A DNA stretch of 64,000 nucleotides. It comes from JBGAPH01 sp046349955. Lineage in GTDB: Bacteria; Planctomycetota; Planctomycetia; Pirellulales; JBGAPH01. Position 1 is the first letter of the stretch, and every line of letters starts with the position of its first letter. The position numbers were made by a program, and so were the translations under genes. Of this stretch, positions 17,645 through 25,565 are shown in pieces. Under the pieces are notes generated by a model. It saw only the letters and a program-made list of their open reading frames with translations, made no database searches and was not told where the DNA came from. The stretch spans positions 1-64,000 of the forward strand of contig JAXMBI010000007.1 of NCBI GenBank assembly GCA_046349955.1, given 5' to 3'.

Positions 17645-18466
17645 TCACTCCATCCGCGCCTGCCCCAACAATCGCCGCAGGCACGTGATGCCCACTTCCC
17701 CGAGGCTGCGCGGCGGCACCGCCCAGATTTGCGGGTTCAGGATTTCGAGCGACACGGCCCCGCGATAGTCGATCTGGCGCAGCCGCTCGAGCAGCGGCGC
17801 GAAATCGAAGTCCCCCTCGCCGGGCAGAATGCGGTCGGAGTCGCCGGCCATCTCGCGCGGCGTCCCAGCAAGGTCGGACACTTGCACGTGGAACAGATTG
17901 GCGGCCGAGAGCAGGCCCAGGTCTTCGTGCTTGCTGGGGCCGCGGTAGAAGTGGAAGTAGTCGAGGCAGAGGCCCAAACTTGGGTGGCCGGTCTGCTCCA
18001 CCAAGAACGCCGCGGTCTGCAAGTTGTTGCCGAAGGTCGAGGCGGCCTGAAACTCGAGGGCCAGCTTCACGCCGCGCTCGCCGGCCTGCGCCGCGGCTTG
18101 CGCCAGCGACACCGACACGCGCTCGAGGTCCTGAGTTCCCAGCGGGCCCACGACATCGCACGCGACGATCAGCACGGGCACGCCCAGCGACCGGCACAGT
18201 TCGAGACGGCGCTCGAAATGCGCCCAGTGTTCGCGCCGCGCTTCCCCCTGCGTGTGGAGCAGCCCTCCTTGAAAGCTGGCGGCCACCGGCCGCACGTCGA
18301 GTTCTTGCAGCAAGGCTTGCGTTTCGGTAAGCGAGCGCCGCTCGAGATGCGTTTCGAGTTTGCCGAGCCAGAACTCAATGTCGCGGGCGGCCCCGGCGGC
18401 GTAATCGGCCAGGTCCTGGTGGAAGGGGCTGTGCAACGAGCAGACCTGGCTGATGGCGGGAATCAT
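17645..18466 (-). CDS. sugar-phosphate isomerase/epimerase-like TIM-barrel protein
   Basis: 273-residue protein of the AP-endonuclease-2-like TIM-barrel family. It shows ISQVCSLHSPFHQDLADYA at the N-terminus, LIVACDV, LALEFQAASTFGNN (a likely metal-ligand Glu), LGLCLDYFHFYRG (Asp and His ligands), FHVQVSDLAG (His/Asp) and GAVSLEILNPQIW (Glu). The ordered E...DxxH...HVxxSD...E set is the usual divalent-metal site, so isomerase or epimerase activity on a sugar or inosose is plausible. The exact substrate is unknown. The ATG at 18466 is preferred over one at 18517 because it begins at the conserved strand. Confidence 0.75.
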   Translation of the reverse strand: MIPAISQVCSLHSPFHQDLADYAAGAARDIEFWLGKLETHLERRSLTETQALLQELDVRPVAASFQGGLLHTQGEARREHWAHFERRLELCRSLGVPVLIVACDVVGPLGTQDLERVSVSLAQAAAQAGERGVKLALEFQAASTFGNNLQTAAFLVEQTGHPSLGLCLDYFHFYRGPSKHEDLGLLSAANLFHVQVSDLAGTPREMAGDSDRILPGEGDFDFAPLLERLRQIDYRGAVSLEILNPQIWAVPPRSLGEVGITCLRRLLGQARME

Positions 18467-18706
18467 GAATTCTCGGCAAAGAATCTTCTTGCTAGCGACG
18501 TCGCCCCGGCGAGCCATTTTGTTGCGCCAACTGGCGAATGCGAGCCCCTTTGTGTCGCAACTCGCCTTGCCACTGGATGGGCATTTCGATATTTCTACGC
18601 GGCCTTGTCCCCGGCCCGGTCCGCGGGCCCCGCCGTCGGCGGAAAGAATCCGGCACCAAAACTCATTCTATCCCTGGCAAGTCGGCCCCGCGCCGGCTCT
18701 TAGACC

Positions 18707-20272
18707 ATGACGAACCGCAGGCAGGTCGCGGCAGTGTTGGTCTCCTGGCTAGTTATGGCAGCGGGGCAACCAGTGCTTGCCCAGTTTCCCGCGACGCCGC
18801 CGGGGCCCCCCGAGCTGATCCCTCCCGGCGTAGCGACGCAAGGAGCGCCCGAGCAGATTCCTCCTGGCGTGCCTCCCCAAGGCGTGCCCGAGCAAATCGC
18901 CCCCGGGGCGCCGGTCGCCGGGCCGGCCGAAGAGCTGGTGCAGGAAATCCGCATCGTGGGCAATCAGGCTCACAACGAATCGTGGATTCTGTCAAGGATG
19001 AAGACGCGCGCCGGCCGCCCCTTCGATCAGGACGCCCTGAGCGAAGACGTGCGCAGCCTGCTGGCGTCGAAAAAGTTCTTTCGCGTCACGCCGCGCATCA
19101 TGCGGCAGGGCAACCCGTCTACGGTGACCGTGGTCGTCGAAGTCGACGAATACCCCGTGCTCCGCTATGTGCGGTTTCTCGGCAACACCAAATTCTCCGA
19201 CCGTACGCTCTACAAGAAGTCGGGCCTCAAGAAGAACGAGGGGCTCGATCCCTATGCCATCGAAGACGCGCGCCAGCGCGTGCTCGACTACTACCGCGAA
19301 AAGGGGTACCCCAGGGCCGAGGTCTCGACCTTCGAGGGGAACAAGCCAGGCGACCGTGGGGCCGCCTTCCTCATCACCGAGGGGGGCCAGCAGCGCGTGC
19401 GGTGGGTGAGCTTCGAGGGGAACGAACTGGCCAGCGATTCCCGACTGCGCACGGTCATTCAATCCAAGCCGGGCATCTTCTGGATCATCAAGGGCTTCGT
19501 CGACCGGAAGAAGATCGACGAAGACGTCGAGCGGTTGACCGCATACTACCGCGACTTGGGCTACTTTCGCGCCGAAGTCGGCCGCGAGATGCTGTGGGAC
19601 GCCGAAAACAAATGGCTGCACCTGAAATTCGTGATCAACGAAGGTCCGCGCTATCAGGTGCGAAACGTGCAGTTCATCGGCAATCGAAAGTTCGACAGCG
19701 CGGAGTTTTCCGGCGATCTCAAGCTGACCTCGGGCAAAGACTTCAACAAGGCGCAGCTCGACGCCGACCTGTCGGCGATCGGCGACTTCTACGGCGGCCG
19801 GGGCTATATCTTCCACGAGATCCAGCCCGAAACCCGCTTTCTCGATGAGCCGGGCCAGCTCGATTTGATCTACCGCATCGTCGAGGGGGATCGCTGGCGC
19901 GTCGATCGCGTCAACGTGCAGATCGCCGGCGACAATCCGCACACGCGGCACACGACGGTGCTCAACCGGCTGTCGATCCGTCCGGGCGACGTGGTCGACA
20001 CGCGCGAGCTGCGCTCGAGCGAACGTCGCCTGATGGCCTCCAGCCTGTTCGAAATGGATCGCGCGAAGGGAACCGCTCCCAAGGTGGCCTACGGCAAGCC
20101 CGACCTCGAAGACATCGACACCGAGGTGGCGGATCGACCGAAACGGCCCGGGCAATCGCGGGGCCAGAGCCCCGATCCCGCGGCGCGTTCCGCGAACCCT
20201 GCTCCTCCCCAGCCGACCACGCGCTGGCCCTGGTGGCCGCGTCCGCAACCTGCGACGGAGGGGAGGCCTTAG
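18707..20272 (+). CDS. BamA-type POTRA protein without barrel (five POTRA domains)
   Basis: 521 residues. A signal peptide (about 1-26) is followed by a proline-rich linker (27-75) built from imperfect repeats around PEQIPPGVPPQGV. Five POTRA domains follow at about 76-150, 152-229, 231-316, 317-397 and 398-470, each starting with a strand such as VRFLGNTKF, VSFEGNELA or VQFIGNRKF, which is the BamA set. Instead of entering a barrel, the protein ends in a Pro/Trp-rich tail (TTRWPWWPRPQP). The next gene, whose GTG overlaps this stop codon (TAGTG), encodes the barrel with its own signal peptide. Together they replace one BamA, the outer-membrane protein insertase. Confidence 0.85.
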   Translation: MTNRRQVAAVLVSWLVMAAGQPVLAQFPATPPGPPELIPPGVATQGAPEQIPPGVPPQGVPEQIAPGAPVAGPAEELVQEIRIVGNQAHNESWILSRMKTRAGRPFDQDALSEDVRSLLASKKFFRVTPRIMRQGNPSTVTVVVEVDEYPVLRYVRFLGNTKFSDRTLYKKSGLKKNEGLDPYAIEDARQRVLDYYREKGYPRAEVSTFEGNKPGDRGAAFLITEGGQQRVRWVSFEGNELASDSRLRTVIQSKPGIFWIIKGFVDRKKIDEDVERLTAYYRDLGYFRAEVGREMLWDAENKWLHLKFVINEGPRYQVRNVQFIGNRKFDSAEFSGDLKLTSGKDFNKAQLDADLSAIGDFYGGRGYIFHEIQPETRFLDEPGQLDLIYRIVEGDRWRVDRVNVQIAGDNPHTRHTTVLNRLSIRPGDVVDTRELRSSERRLMASSLFEMDRAKGTAPKVAYGKPDLEDIDTEVADRPKRPGQSRGQSPDPAARSANPAPPQPTTRWPWWPRPQPATEGRP

Positions 20273-21777
20273 TGGCGTTGCGCCGCACTACACTGATCTT
20301 CGCAGCATTGGCAGGCGCCGTGGCTCTGGGCTCGGGCCGGGGTGTCGGAGGGCAAGAAACACCCTTCGGCGGACGGACCTTGCCCAACGTGTCTCCGGGT
20401 ACGCAGCCTTACCCTGCCCGCACCGCGCCTGCGCAGGCGCCGCCGGCGGGGTATCAAGGCTGGTATCGGGGGACTGTGCCGCAAAGCCCGACGGGCCAAC
20501 AGCCGCCGAGCTACGCGCCCCAGGGGCAGCCACCGGTGAACTACGTGGGGCCGCCGCCGAACGTGGCGCAAGCGCCGCCGGCCGAGGGCGGCATGCTGTT
20601 CGCGGCGCCGCCCGCAGCCGGCCCGACCGCCGAAACCTTGCCTCCGGGGACGACTCAGTTCCAACAGTTTCCCCTCGTCCCCGTCGCGCCTCCGGAACAA
20701 GACCGCTTCATCGACATCGACGCGATCACCAACGAGACCCAGACCGGCCGCTTCATGGTCGGCGTGGGCGTCAACTCCAACGCCGGCCTCACCGGTTCGG
20801 TCGTGATCGACGAGCAGAACTTCGACATCTGTAAGTGGCCCGGCAACTTTCAGGACATCGTGGAAGGCTCGGCCTGGCGCGGACGCGGCCAGCGGTTCCG
20901 CCTCGAGGCCATGCCGGGCACGCTGGTCCAGCGCTACACGGCCAGTTTTCAAGAGCCGTACCTGTTCGACACGCCGGTCAGCTTCGGCATCAGCGGTTAC
21001 TTCTTCAACCGCTTGTACTCCGACTGGAGCGAAGAGCGCATCGGCGGCCGGCCCACGTTGGGCTACCAGTTCACGCCCGACCTTTCCGGAAGTTTGGCCG
21101 TGCGCGCGGAGCAGGTCACGATCTATAACCCCGTGCAACCTACTCCCCCCGAGATTCAGCAGACCTTGGGGCCGAACTCCTTGTATTCCTTCGGCGGGCG
21201 TCTTGCTCACGACACGCGCGACAGCGCCTTCATGCCGACCGAAGGGCACTTGGTCGAGTTCAACTTCGAGCAGGTCATCGGCACCTATGTGTTCCCCAAG
21301 GCAGTCGTGGATCTCAGGCAGTACTTCCTGCTGCGGGAACGTCCTGACGGCTCGGGACGGCACACCTTGAACTTGATGGGAATGTTTGGCGTGTCGGGCA
21401 GCGACACTCCCGTGTTCGAGAACTTCTTTGCCGGCGGTTTCAACACGATCCGCGGCTTCCGTTTTCGTGGCGCCTCGCCCACCACAAACGGCGCGATCGT
21501 CGGCGGTCGCTTGGAACTGATCGGATCGGCGGAGTACATCTTCCCGATCACGGCCGACGACATGCTCCGCGCCGTCGTGTTCTGCGACTTCGGCACGGTC
21601 GAAAAGGATTTGCAGATCCACGGCGAGAACTTCCGCGTCTCCCCAGGCGCCGGCCTGCGGATCACCATGCCGGCCTTGGGTCCGGCGCCGATCGCCCTCG
21701 ACCTGGCGTTTCCCGTGTCGCATGCACAGGGTGACCAGATTCAGAACTTCAGCTTCAACGTCGGGCTCACGCGGTAG
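20272..21777 (+). CDS. Omp85/BamA-type outer-membrane beta-barrel without POTRA domains
   Basis: 501 residues starting at GTG, which shares one base with the stop of the POTRA gene. A signal peptide (RRTTLIFAALAGAVALGSG) leads to a long Pro/Gln/Ala-rich linker (about 30-140), then a 16-strand-like beta region (about 150-501). The barrel has the Omp85 hallmark RGF in NTIRGFRFRGASP (Arg near 394), the loop-6 motif that locks into the barrel. It ends with an aromatic strand before the stop (NFSFNVGLTR), suitable for barrel insertion. It should form the channel that pairs with the POTRA protein. A frameshift is unlikely because each half has a clean end and its own signal peptide. Confidence 0.85.
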   Translation: MALRRTTLIFAALAGAVALGSGRGVGGQETPFGGRTLPNVSPGTQPYPARTAPAQAPPAGYQGWYRGTVPQSPTGQQPPSYAPQGQPPVNYVGPPPNVAQAPPAEGGMLFAAPPAAGPTAETLPPGTTQFQQFPLVPVAPPEQDRFIDIDAITNETQTGRFMVGVGVNSNAGLTGSVVIDEQNFDICKWPGNFQDIVEGSAWRGRGQRFRLEAMPGTLVQRYTASFQEPYLFDTPVSFGISGYFFNRLYSDWSEERIGGRPTLGYQFTPDLSGSLAVRAEQVTIYNPVQPTPPEIQQTLGPNSLYSFGGRLAHDTRDSAFMPTEGHLVEFNFEQVIGTYVFPKAVVDLRQYFLLRERPDGSGRHTLNLMGMFGVSGSDTPVFENFFAGGFNTIRGFRFRGASPTTNGAIVGGRLELIGSAEYIFPITADDMLRAVVFCDFGTVEKDLQIHGENFRVSPGAGLRITMPALGPAPIALDLAFPVSHAQGDQIQNFSFNVGLTR

Positions 21778-21794
21778 CGGAGCGCGGATTGCAA

Positions 21795-21908
21795 GTTAGC
21801 CCCCCGTGAGTCACGGGGAGAGGAGAAGCCGCTGTGAAGCCAATCGCGATGATTGGTCGCGATCGGCCGGCTGCCATTCTTCTCCCCCGGCGACTCGCCG
21901 AGGGCTAA
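21795..21908. repeat. REPIN-like element, copy 1
   Basis: It begins TTAGC then the palindrome CCCCGTGAGTCACGGGG and ends CCCCGGCGACTCGCCGAGGG then CTAA, so the two ends are inverted repeats around about 70 unrelated bases. A second copy follows directly, and a solo end lies at 14947. Confidence 0.75.
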
Positions 21909-21936
21909 CCGGGCGCCAAAGCGCGGTCGCTCGGTC

Positions 21937-22050
21937 ATTAGCCCCCCCGTGAGTCACGGGGGCAAACGCCGTTCCCCGCCCGTCGCCGTTGATTGCCGGT
22001 TTTGGTGCGACCACGATCCTTGTCCCCTGGCGACTCGCCGGGGGCTAAGG
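21937..22050. repeat. REPIN-like element, copy 2
   Basis: The same architecture as the copy 28 bases upstream: TTAGC, CCCCCGTGAGTCACGGGGG, an internal stretch, then CTGGCGACTCGCCGGGGGC and TAA. The two copies fill the gap between the BamA barrel gene and the next minus-strand gene (21778-22066). No coding sequence is seen in the gap. Confidence 0.75.
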
Positions 22051-22066
22051 GAGGCGCGGGGGTAAG

Positions 22067-22600
22067 CTAGAGCGACACGATCTCGAGCAACTCCACGGCC
22101 GGCTCGCCGTCGAGGTCGATCATCGCGGTGCGGCCGTACACGGTGTCGCTCTTGCCGAAGATTTCGCGCAGCCGGGGGCCTGGCCGCACTTCCCACAGCC
22201 GCCGCAGGTGGACGTCGCGGAGGACGCCGTGGCGGATCAGCACGTGCCCGAGCGGCGTGTCCTCGGCCGCGATCTGCTCCCAGACCTCGGGGGCTAGGGC
22301 CGCGCGGCGAATCCGCATGATGCCGTATTGCACCACGCGGCCGTCGCCGCGGCGCACGAGTAGGATTTCGCGCGCGTAGTGCGTGGGCGTGGTCTTACGA
22401 TCGAGCACCTTCACGTCGACCAGGTCGCGGTGAAACGCCTCGACCGTCACGGTCATGTGGTGCTCGTGGGCGAGCAAGCGACCGTTCGGCTCGGGCAACT
22501 CTTCGGCCGAGACCTCGCGAAACTGCCCCAGCGGTTCAGCCGAGGGAAAGAACAGGGCGATCAGCGTTTCCAGTTTCGGCTGCTCGGCGCAGGTCGACAC
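22067..22600 (-). CDS. chorismate-lyase-like protein (DUF98/UbiC-related fold)
   Basis: 177 residues from a GTG with TGGAGG seven bases upstream. The middle and C-terminal parts look like the chorismate pyruvate-lyase superfamily: EILLVRRGDGRVVQYGIMRI, PLGHVLIRHGVLRDVHLRRLW and VYGRTAMIDLDGEPAVELLEI, including the arginines that bind the substrate carboxylates in that fold. Family members release pyruvate from chorismate to give 4-hydroxybenzoate, but relatives have other roles. No ubiquinone-pathway gene is nearby. It is divergent from a membrane-protein gene across a 229-bp gap. Assignment to the fold is moderately sure; the activity is inference. Confidence 0.6.
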   Translation of the reverse strand: MSTCAEQPKLETLIALFFPSAEPLGQFREVSAEELPEPNGRLLAHEHHMTVTVEAFHRDLVDVKVLDRKTTPTHYAREILLVRRGDGRVVQYGIMRIRRAALAPEVWEQIAAEDTPLGHVLIRHGVLRDVHLRRLWEVRPGPRLREIFGKSDTVYGRTAMIDLDGEPAVELLEIVSL

Positions 22601-22829
22601 AGGCAGGCCTCCAGGGGGAGCGCGTTCTGTTCCGGTAGGTGGGAAGCGGCGCGGGCCCTGCACGCCGACGCTGCCGCCGGGGTCTATTGTTCGATACGGC
22701 GGGGCGGAGGGCAAGGTCGGAGCAGGACTGGCCTTGCGACGGGGAAAGCTTGACGTATGCCGAATGGCCAGGTACTTTGCATTGCAAAGACCACGGTCGG
22801 TCCTCACGAGAAGCAGGCGGGCATGTTCC

Positions 22830-23834
22830 ATGGTGTCGAAGGCCGCTCAACGCCGAGCTCGTGCGCTGCGCCGCTGGACGGCGCTGTCGGTGTTTGGCGT
22901 AGCGGTTGCGGGCGCCGGCATGTGGTGCCTATTGTTCGTGCCGGACTATTTGGACTACTACGTCGGCCAAGGTCCGGGGGGCGAAATCTCGATCATCGCG
23001 CCTTGGGTGCGGCGCGGATTGTTTCTTTTCGCCTGTGGCTCGCTTGTTGTCTCGTTCGCGCTGAGCGCGGTTGCCGCGGTTGTCGGCGTACGAACAGCAC
23101 AGTTGCAAGCCCGGCGTTTGGGGGGCGTTGACCAGCGGGCGGGCGTGCACTTCGGCAGTCCGCTTGTGTTTACTTGTGCTACTGGTGTGCTTCCCGGCGC
23201 TTGCCTGATCGTGTTCCCGTTGGTCCTCCTGCTCAACATGTTCGTCGGAATGTTTTCGCCGTCCTTCGCGGTGCTCGATCGCGCTACAGCTCCCGATGGG
23301 CAAGAGTACGCGTTCCTTTATTTCGGCGTGATGCAGGGCCAAGCAATGGTGCTCGCGCAGCCTGCGGGCTCGAATGCGTTTCGCACCGTTTACCGTGTGC
23401 TGGGAGAAAACAATGGCGACTGGCCGCGGAGCTGGGCCAGCGTGATTCGTCCTGCCGGCCCGCCGACTCAGACGAACCGCCATCTGCACTTTGGACCGAA
23501 CGGACTCGTGTTGGTCATTGTGCCGCCGAACCAATGTTTTTTGGCCTACGATGCACGCAGCAGAGAAATCTGGGGCCATGGGCCGATTGAAGGCTTGTCC
23601 CCGTTTATGCTGCTGGGAGAGAATACGGCAGTCCATGAGGAAGACGTGATTTCGACCCGCGGCCACCTGCAGACCTCGCATCCCGACGCGGTCGGCGTGC
23701 CTCGGCGGTCGACGCTCGTCGCCGGAACGCGGCATGGTAATCCGATCGTGCGGGCGCTGGCCGCGGAATGGTTGGCCGTTTGTGACGAGCGAGCCAAGGC
23801 GCCCCGACCTGATATCTTCGACCTCCACGAATAA
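22830..23834 (+). CDS. membrane protein of unknown function
   Basis: 334 residues. Three strong hydrophobic segments lie at about 18-38, 58-82 and 112-138, followed by a soluble C-terminal half. That half shows VLDRATAPDGQEYAFLYFGVMQGQ, RTVYRVLGENNGDWPRSW and NRHLHFGPNGLVLVIV, which read as beta-propeller-like or WD-like strands, and NQCFLAYDARSREIWG. No family recognised. The start is the ATG of ATGGTGTCG; earlier in-frame starts fall in a divergent gap. The downstream membrane-protein gene begins 18 bases after its stop. Confidence 0.55.
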   Translation: MVSKAAQRRARALRRWTALSVFGVAVAGAGMWCLLFVPDYLDYYVGQGPGGEISIIAPWVRRGLFLFACGSLVVSFALSAVAAVVGVRTAQLQARRLGGVDQRAGVHFGSPLVFTCATGVLPGACLIVFPLVLLLNMFVGMFSPSFAVLDRATAPDGQEYAFLYFGVMQGQAMVLAQPAGSNAFRTVYRVLGENNGDWPRSWASVIRPAGPPTQTNRHLHFGPNGLVLVIVPPNQCFLAYDARSREIWGHGPIEGLSPFMLLGENTAVHEEDVISTRGHLQTSHPDAVGVPRRSTLVAGTRHGNPIVRALAAEWLAVCDERAKAPRPDIFDLHE

Positions 23835-23852
23835 CCGCCCGCGAGCCCGCCC

Positions 23853-24467
23853 ATGGAACTTCGCGACGCCCTTTCGCAGATCACCGAAATCCGCCGTCAA
23901 CTGGCGCGGAGCGAAACGTTCCGCGGCTATCGGGCTGCGCCGGTCGCTTTGTCGGGCCTGCTCGCCATGAGCGCGGCCGCCGTGCAGGCGCGGCTGTGGC
24001 CCGAGCCGACCGAGCACGTGGCCGCCTACGCCGTGTTCTGGGTCTCGATCGCGGCGATCAGCATGGCCGGCGCCGGCGCCGAAATGGCGCTGAGGGCACG
24101 GCGGGCCTCGTCGGAGTTGACGCGCGAGATCACGCTGCTGGCGGTCGAGCAGTTCTTGCCCTGTGTGCTGGCCGGGGGACTGAGCACGATCGTGATCGTG
24201 CAGTCGGCGGCCGAAATCGGCTGGATCTTGCCGGGGCTGTGGGGGCTGTTCTTCAGCCTGGGGGTGTTCGCCTCGTGCCGGCTGCTGCCGCGGCCCACGA
24301 TTTGGATCGCCGGCTACTATTTAGTGGCCGGCATGCTGTGCCTGACGCTCGCACGCGGCCCGGCGGCGCTCTCTCCCTGGGCGATGGCCCTGATGTTTGG
24401 ACCGGGCCAATTGTTTGCGGCCGCTGTTTTGTATTGGACGCTGGAGCGGAACGATGAGTCGCATTAA
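23853..24467 (+). CDS. membrane protein encoded with a MarR/ArsR-like regulator
   Basis: 204 residues with an amphipathic N-terminus (MELRDALSQITEIRRQLARSE) and then six hydrophobic helices (near 31-46, 57-73, 97-122, 126-147, 151-168 and 175-196). This gene-pair layout, a short integral membrane protein followed by a small winged-helix regulator, is seen in many bacteria. The next gene starts inside its last codons (14-bp overlap), so expression of the two is coupled. Function unknown; the fixed pairing suggests the regulator controls, or is controlled through, this protein. Confidence 0.6.
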   Translation: MELRDALSQITEIRRQLARSETFRGYRAAPVALSGLLAMSAAAVQARLWPEPTEHVAAYAVFWVSIAAISMAGAGAEMALRARRASSELTREITLLAVEQFLPCVLAGGLSTIVIVQSAAEIGWILPGLWGLFFSLGVFASCRLLPRPTIWIAGYYLVAGMLCLTLARGPAALSPWAMALMFGPGQLFAAAVLYWTLERNDESH

Positions 24468-24849
24468 TTCTGAAGACCAACCGAACGGCCGTTTCGCCTA
24501 CGAGGGGCTCGACCGCGTGCTGCACGAGAAGGCGCGGCTCGGCATCCTCACGTCGCTCGCCACGCATCCCGAAGGGGTGGTGTTCAGTGATCTCAAGGTC
24601 TTCTGCGCCCTGACCGACGGCAATCTCAGCCGCCACCTGCATATCCTGCAAGAGGCCGGGCTCGTCGAAGTGCAGAAGGGCACGAACGGCAACCGCCCGC
24701 AAACCCTCTGCCAGCTCACGCGGCTGGGCCGGCAGAAGTTCGTCGAGTACATCCAGGTGCTCGAGTCGGTGGTGGCCGACGCCGCCCAGGCCAGCAAAAC
24801 CAAAGCGGCGCCGGCGCGGCGGCCGGGCAGGGGCTGGTCGCCGGCTTGA
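24454..24849 (+). CDS. winged-helix transcriptional regulator (MarR/ArsR-like)
   Basis: 131 residues. A helix-turn-helix/wing pattern is clear: LHEKARLGILTSLATHPEGVVFSDLKVFCALTDGNLSRHLHILQEAGLVEVQKG, with the recognition helix around NLSRHLHILQEAGL and the wing around TNGNRPQTLCQLT, followed by a dimerisation helix and a basic low-complexity tail. This resembles small one-domain regulators of the COG1846 type. The ligand is unknown. It overlaps the preceding membrane-protein gene by 14 bases and probably regulates that operon. Confidence 0.8.
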   Translation: MSRINSEDQPNGRFAYEGLDRVLHEKARLGILTSLATHPEGVVFSDLKVFCALTDGNLSRHLHILQEAGLVEVQKGTNGNRPQTLCQLTRLGRQKFVEYIQVLESVVADAAQASKTKAAPARRPGRGWSPA

Positions 24850-24875
24850 GGGGATTCGCTCGAAGTGCGGATTGG

Positions 24876-25038
24876 CGAGCGGCGGGGTTTACCCCCGCCG
24901 TCCCCGCAGCAAGTTCCCGAGGAGGCTGGGACCTTGCAACAGCGTTGCCATTCGAGCTCTCATCGCTTCCGAATTTACGGCCCGGTTGGCGACTGCCGAA
25001 CGGCAACCGGGTACCGCCGGCGTGAAGCCGGCGGCTCG
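24876..25038. repeat. REPIN-like doublet GCGAGC...GCTCGC
   Basis: The left end has GGCGGGG-TTTA-CCCCCGCC (stem of seven or more base pairs) next to GCGAGC. The right end has CCGCCGG, a seven-base loop and CCGGCGG, next to GCTCGC. The two ends are imperfect inverted copies. It lies in the 230-bp gap between the regulator gene and the convergent DUF1805 gene. Confidence 0.55.
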
Positions 25039-25079
25039 CTTCATCAGTTTGCACTTCGTGCAAGGAGCTTGATCAAGGG

Positions 25080-25406
25080 CTAGCGCAACAACTTCTCGAG
25101 CGCCTGCATGCCGGTCATGCCGAGTTGAATGCCGAGCTTGGCCGCTGGCTCGCTGATTTCGACGATCTTGGCCTCGTACAGGTCCTCCGGCACGCAGAGC
25201 GGCTTCGACGGCGTCCCTTTGGCGATCGCCACCGCCTGGCCGAACTCGCCGGCCACGTGCGGGTTGTAGATGCCGCAGCCGATGAGGCCGCGGTCGGTGT
25301 GGATGGCGCAGTATTGGCCGCCCGACCAGCGGAAACTGGAACCCAGGGCTTGGCCCCAGGGGGTTTCGAGCACGCGGTTGTCGGCGGTGGGCAGGGGTTG
25401 AGGCAT
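25080..25406 (-). CDS. DUF1805 (YunC-like) protein
   Basis: 108 residues from the ATG of MPQPLPTADNRVLETPWG. The family pattern is visible: SSFRWSGGQYCAIHTDRGLIGCGIYNP, including the GLIGCGIY strand and the cysteine, then a helical end with PAAKLGIQLGMTGMQALEKLL. DUF1805 proteins such as B. subtilis YunC are small, soluble and of unsettled function. The start was chosen because upstream in-frame starts (to 25520) add a non-conserved extension. It lies 159 bases downstream of leuA on the same strand; a link to branched-chain amino acid metabolism is not shown. Confidence 0.8.
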   Translation of the reverse strand: MPQPLPTADNRVLETPWGQALGSSFRWSGGQYCAIHTDRGLIGCGIYNPHVAGEFGQAVAIAKGTPSKPLCVPEDLYEAKIVEISEPAAKLGIQLGMTGMQALEKLLR

Positions 25407-25565
25407 GGTTGGGGTCCTCAGTGGGAATCGCGGAATACGGGCTCGTGGCTTGTAGCTCGTGGCGGGTGGCCGGAGCAGATCGCTCGCAATGGCCCTGTTT
25501 GGCCACCAGCTACTAGCCACCGGCCACAGGCTATTCCAAGCGCACTTTAGCCTACCGCCCCCGCC

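Noticed and set aside
20233..20290. Possible frameshift fusing POTRA and barrel frames
   Set aside because: Each half has a clean end, its own signal peptide and a linker; the barrel GTG follows the POTRA stop in the TAGTG overlap, so separate genes fit better than an error.
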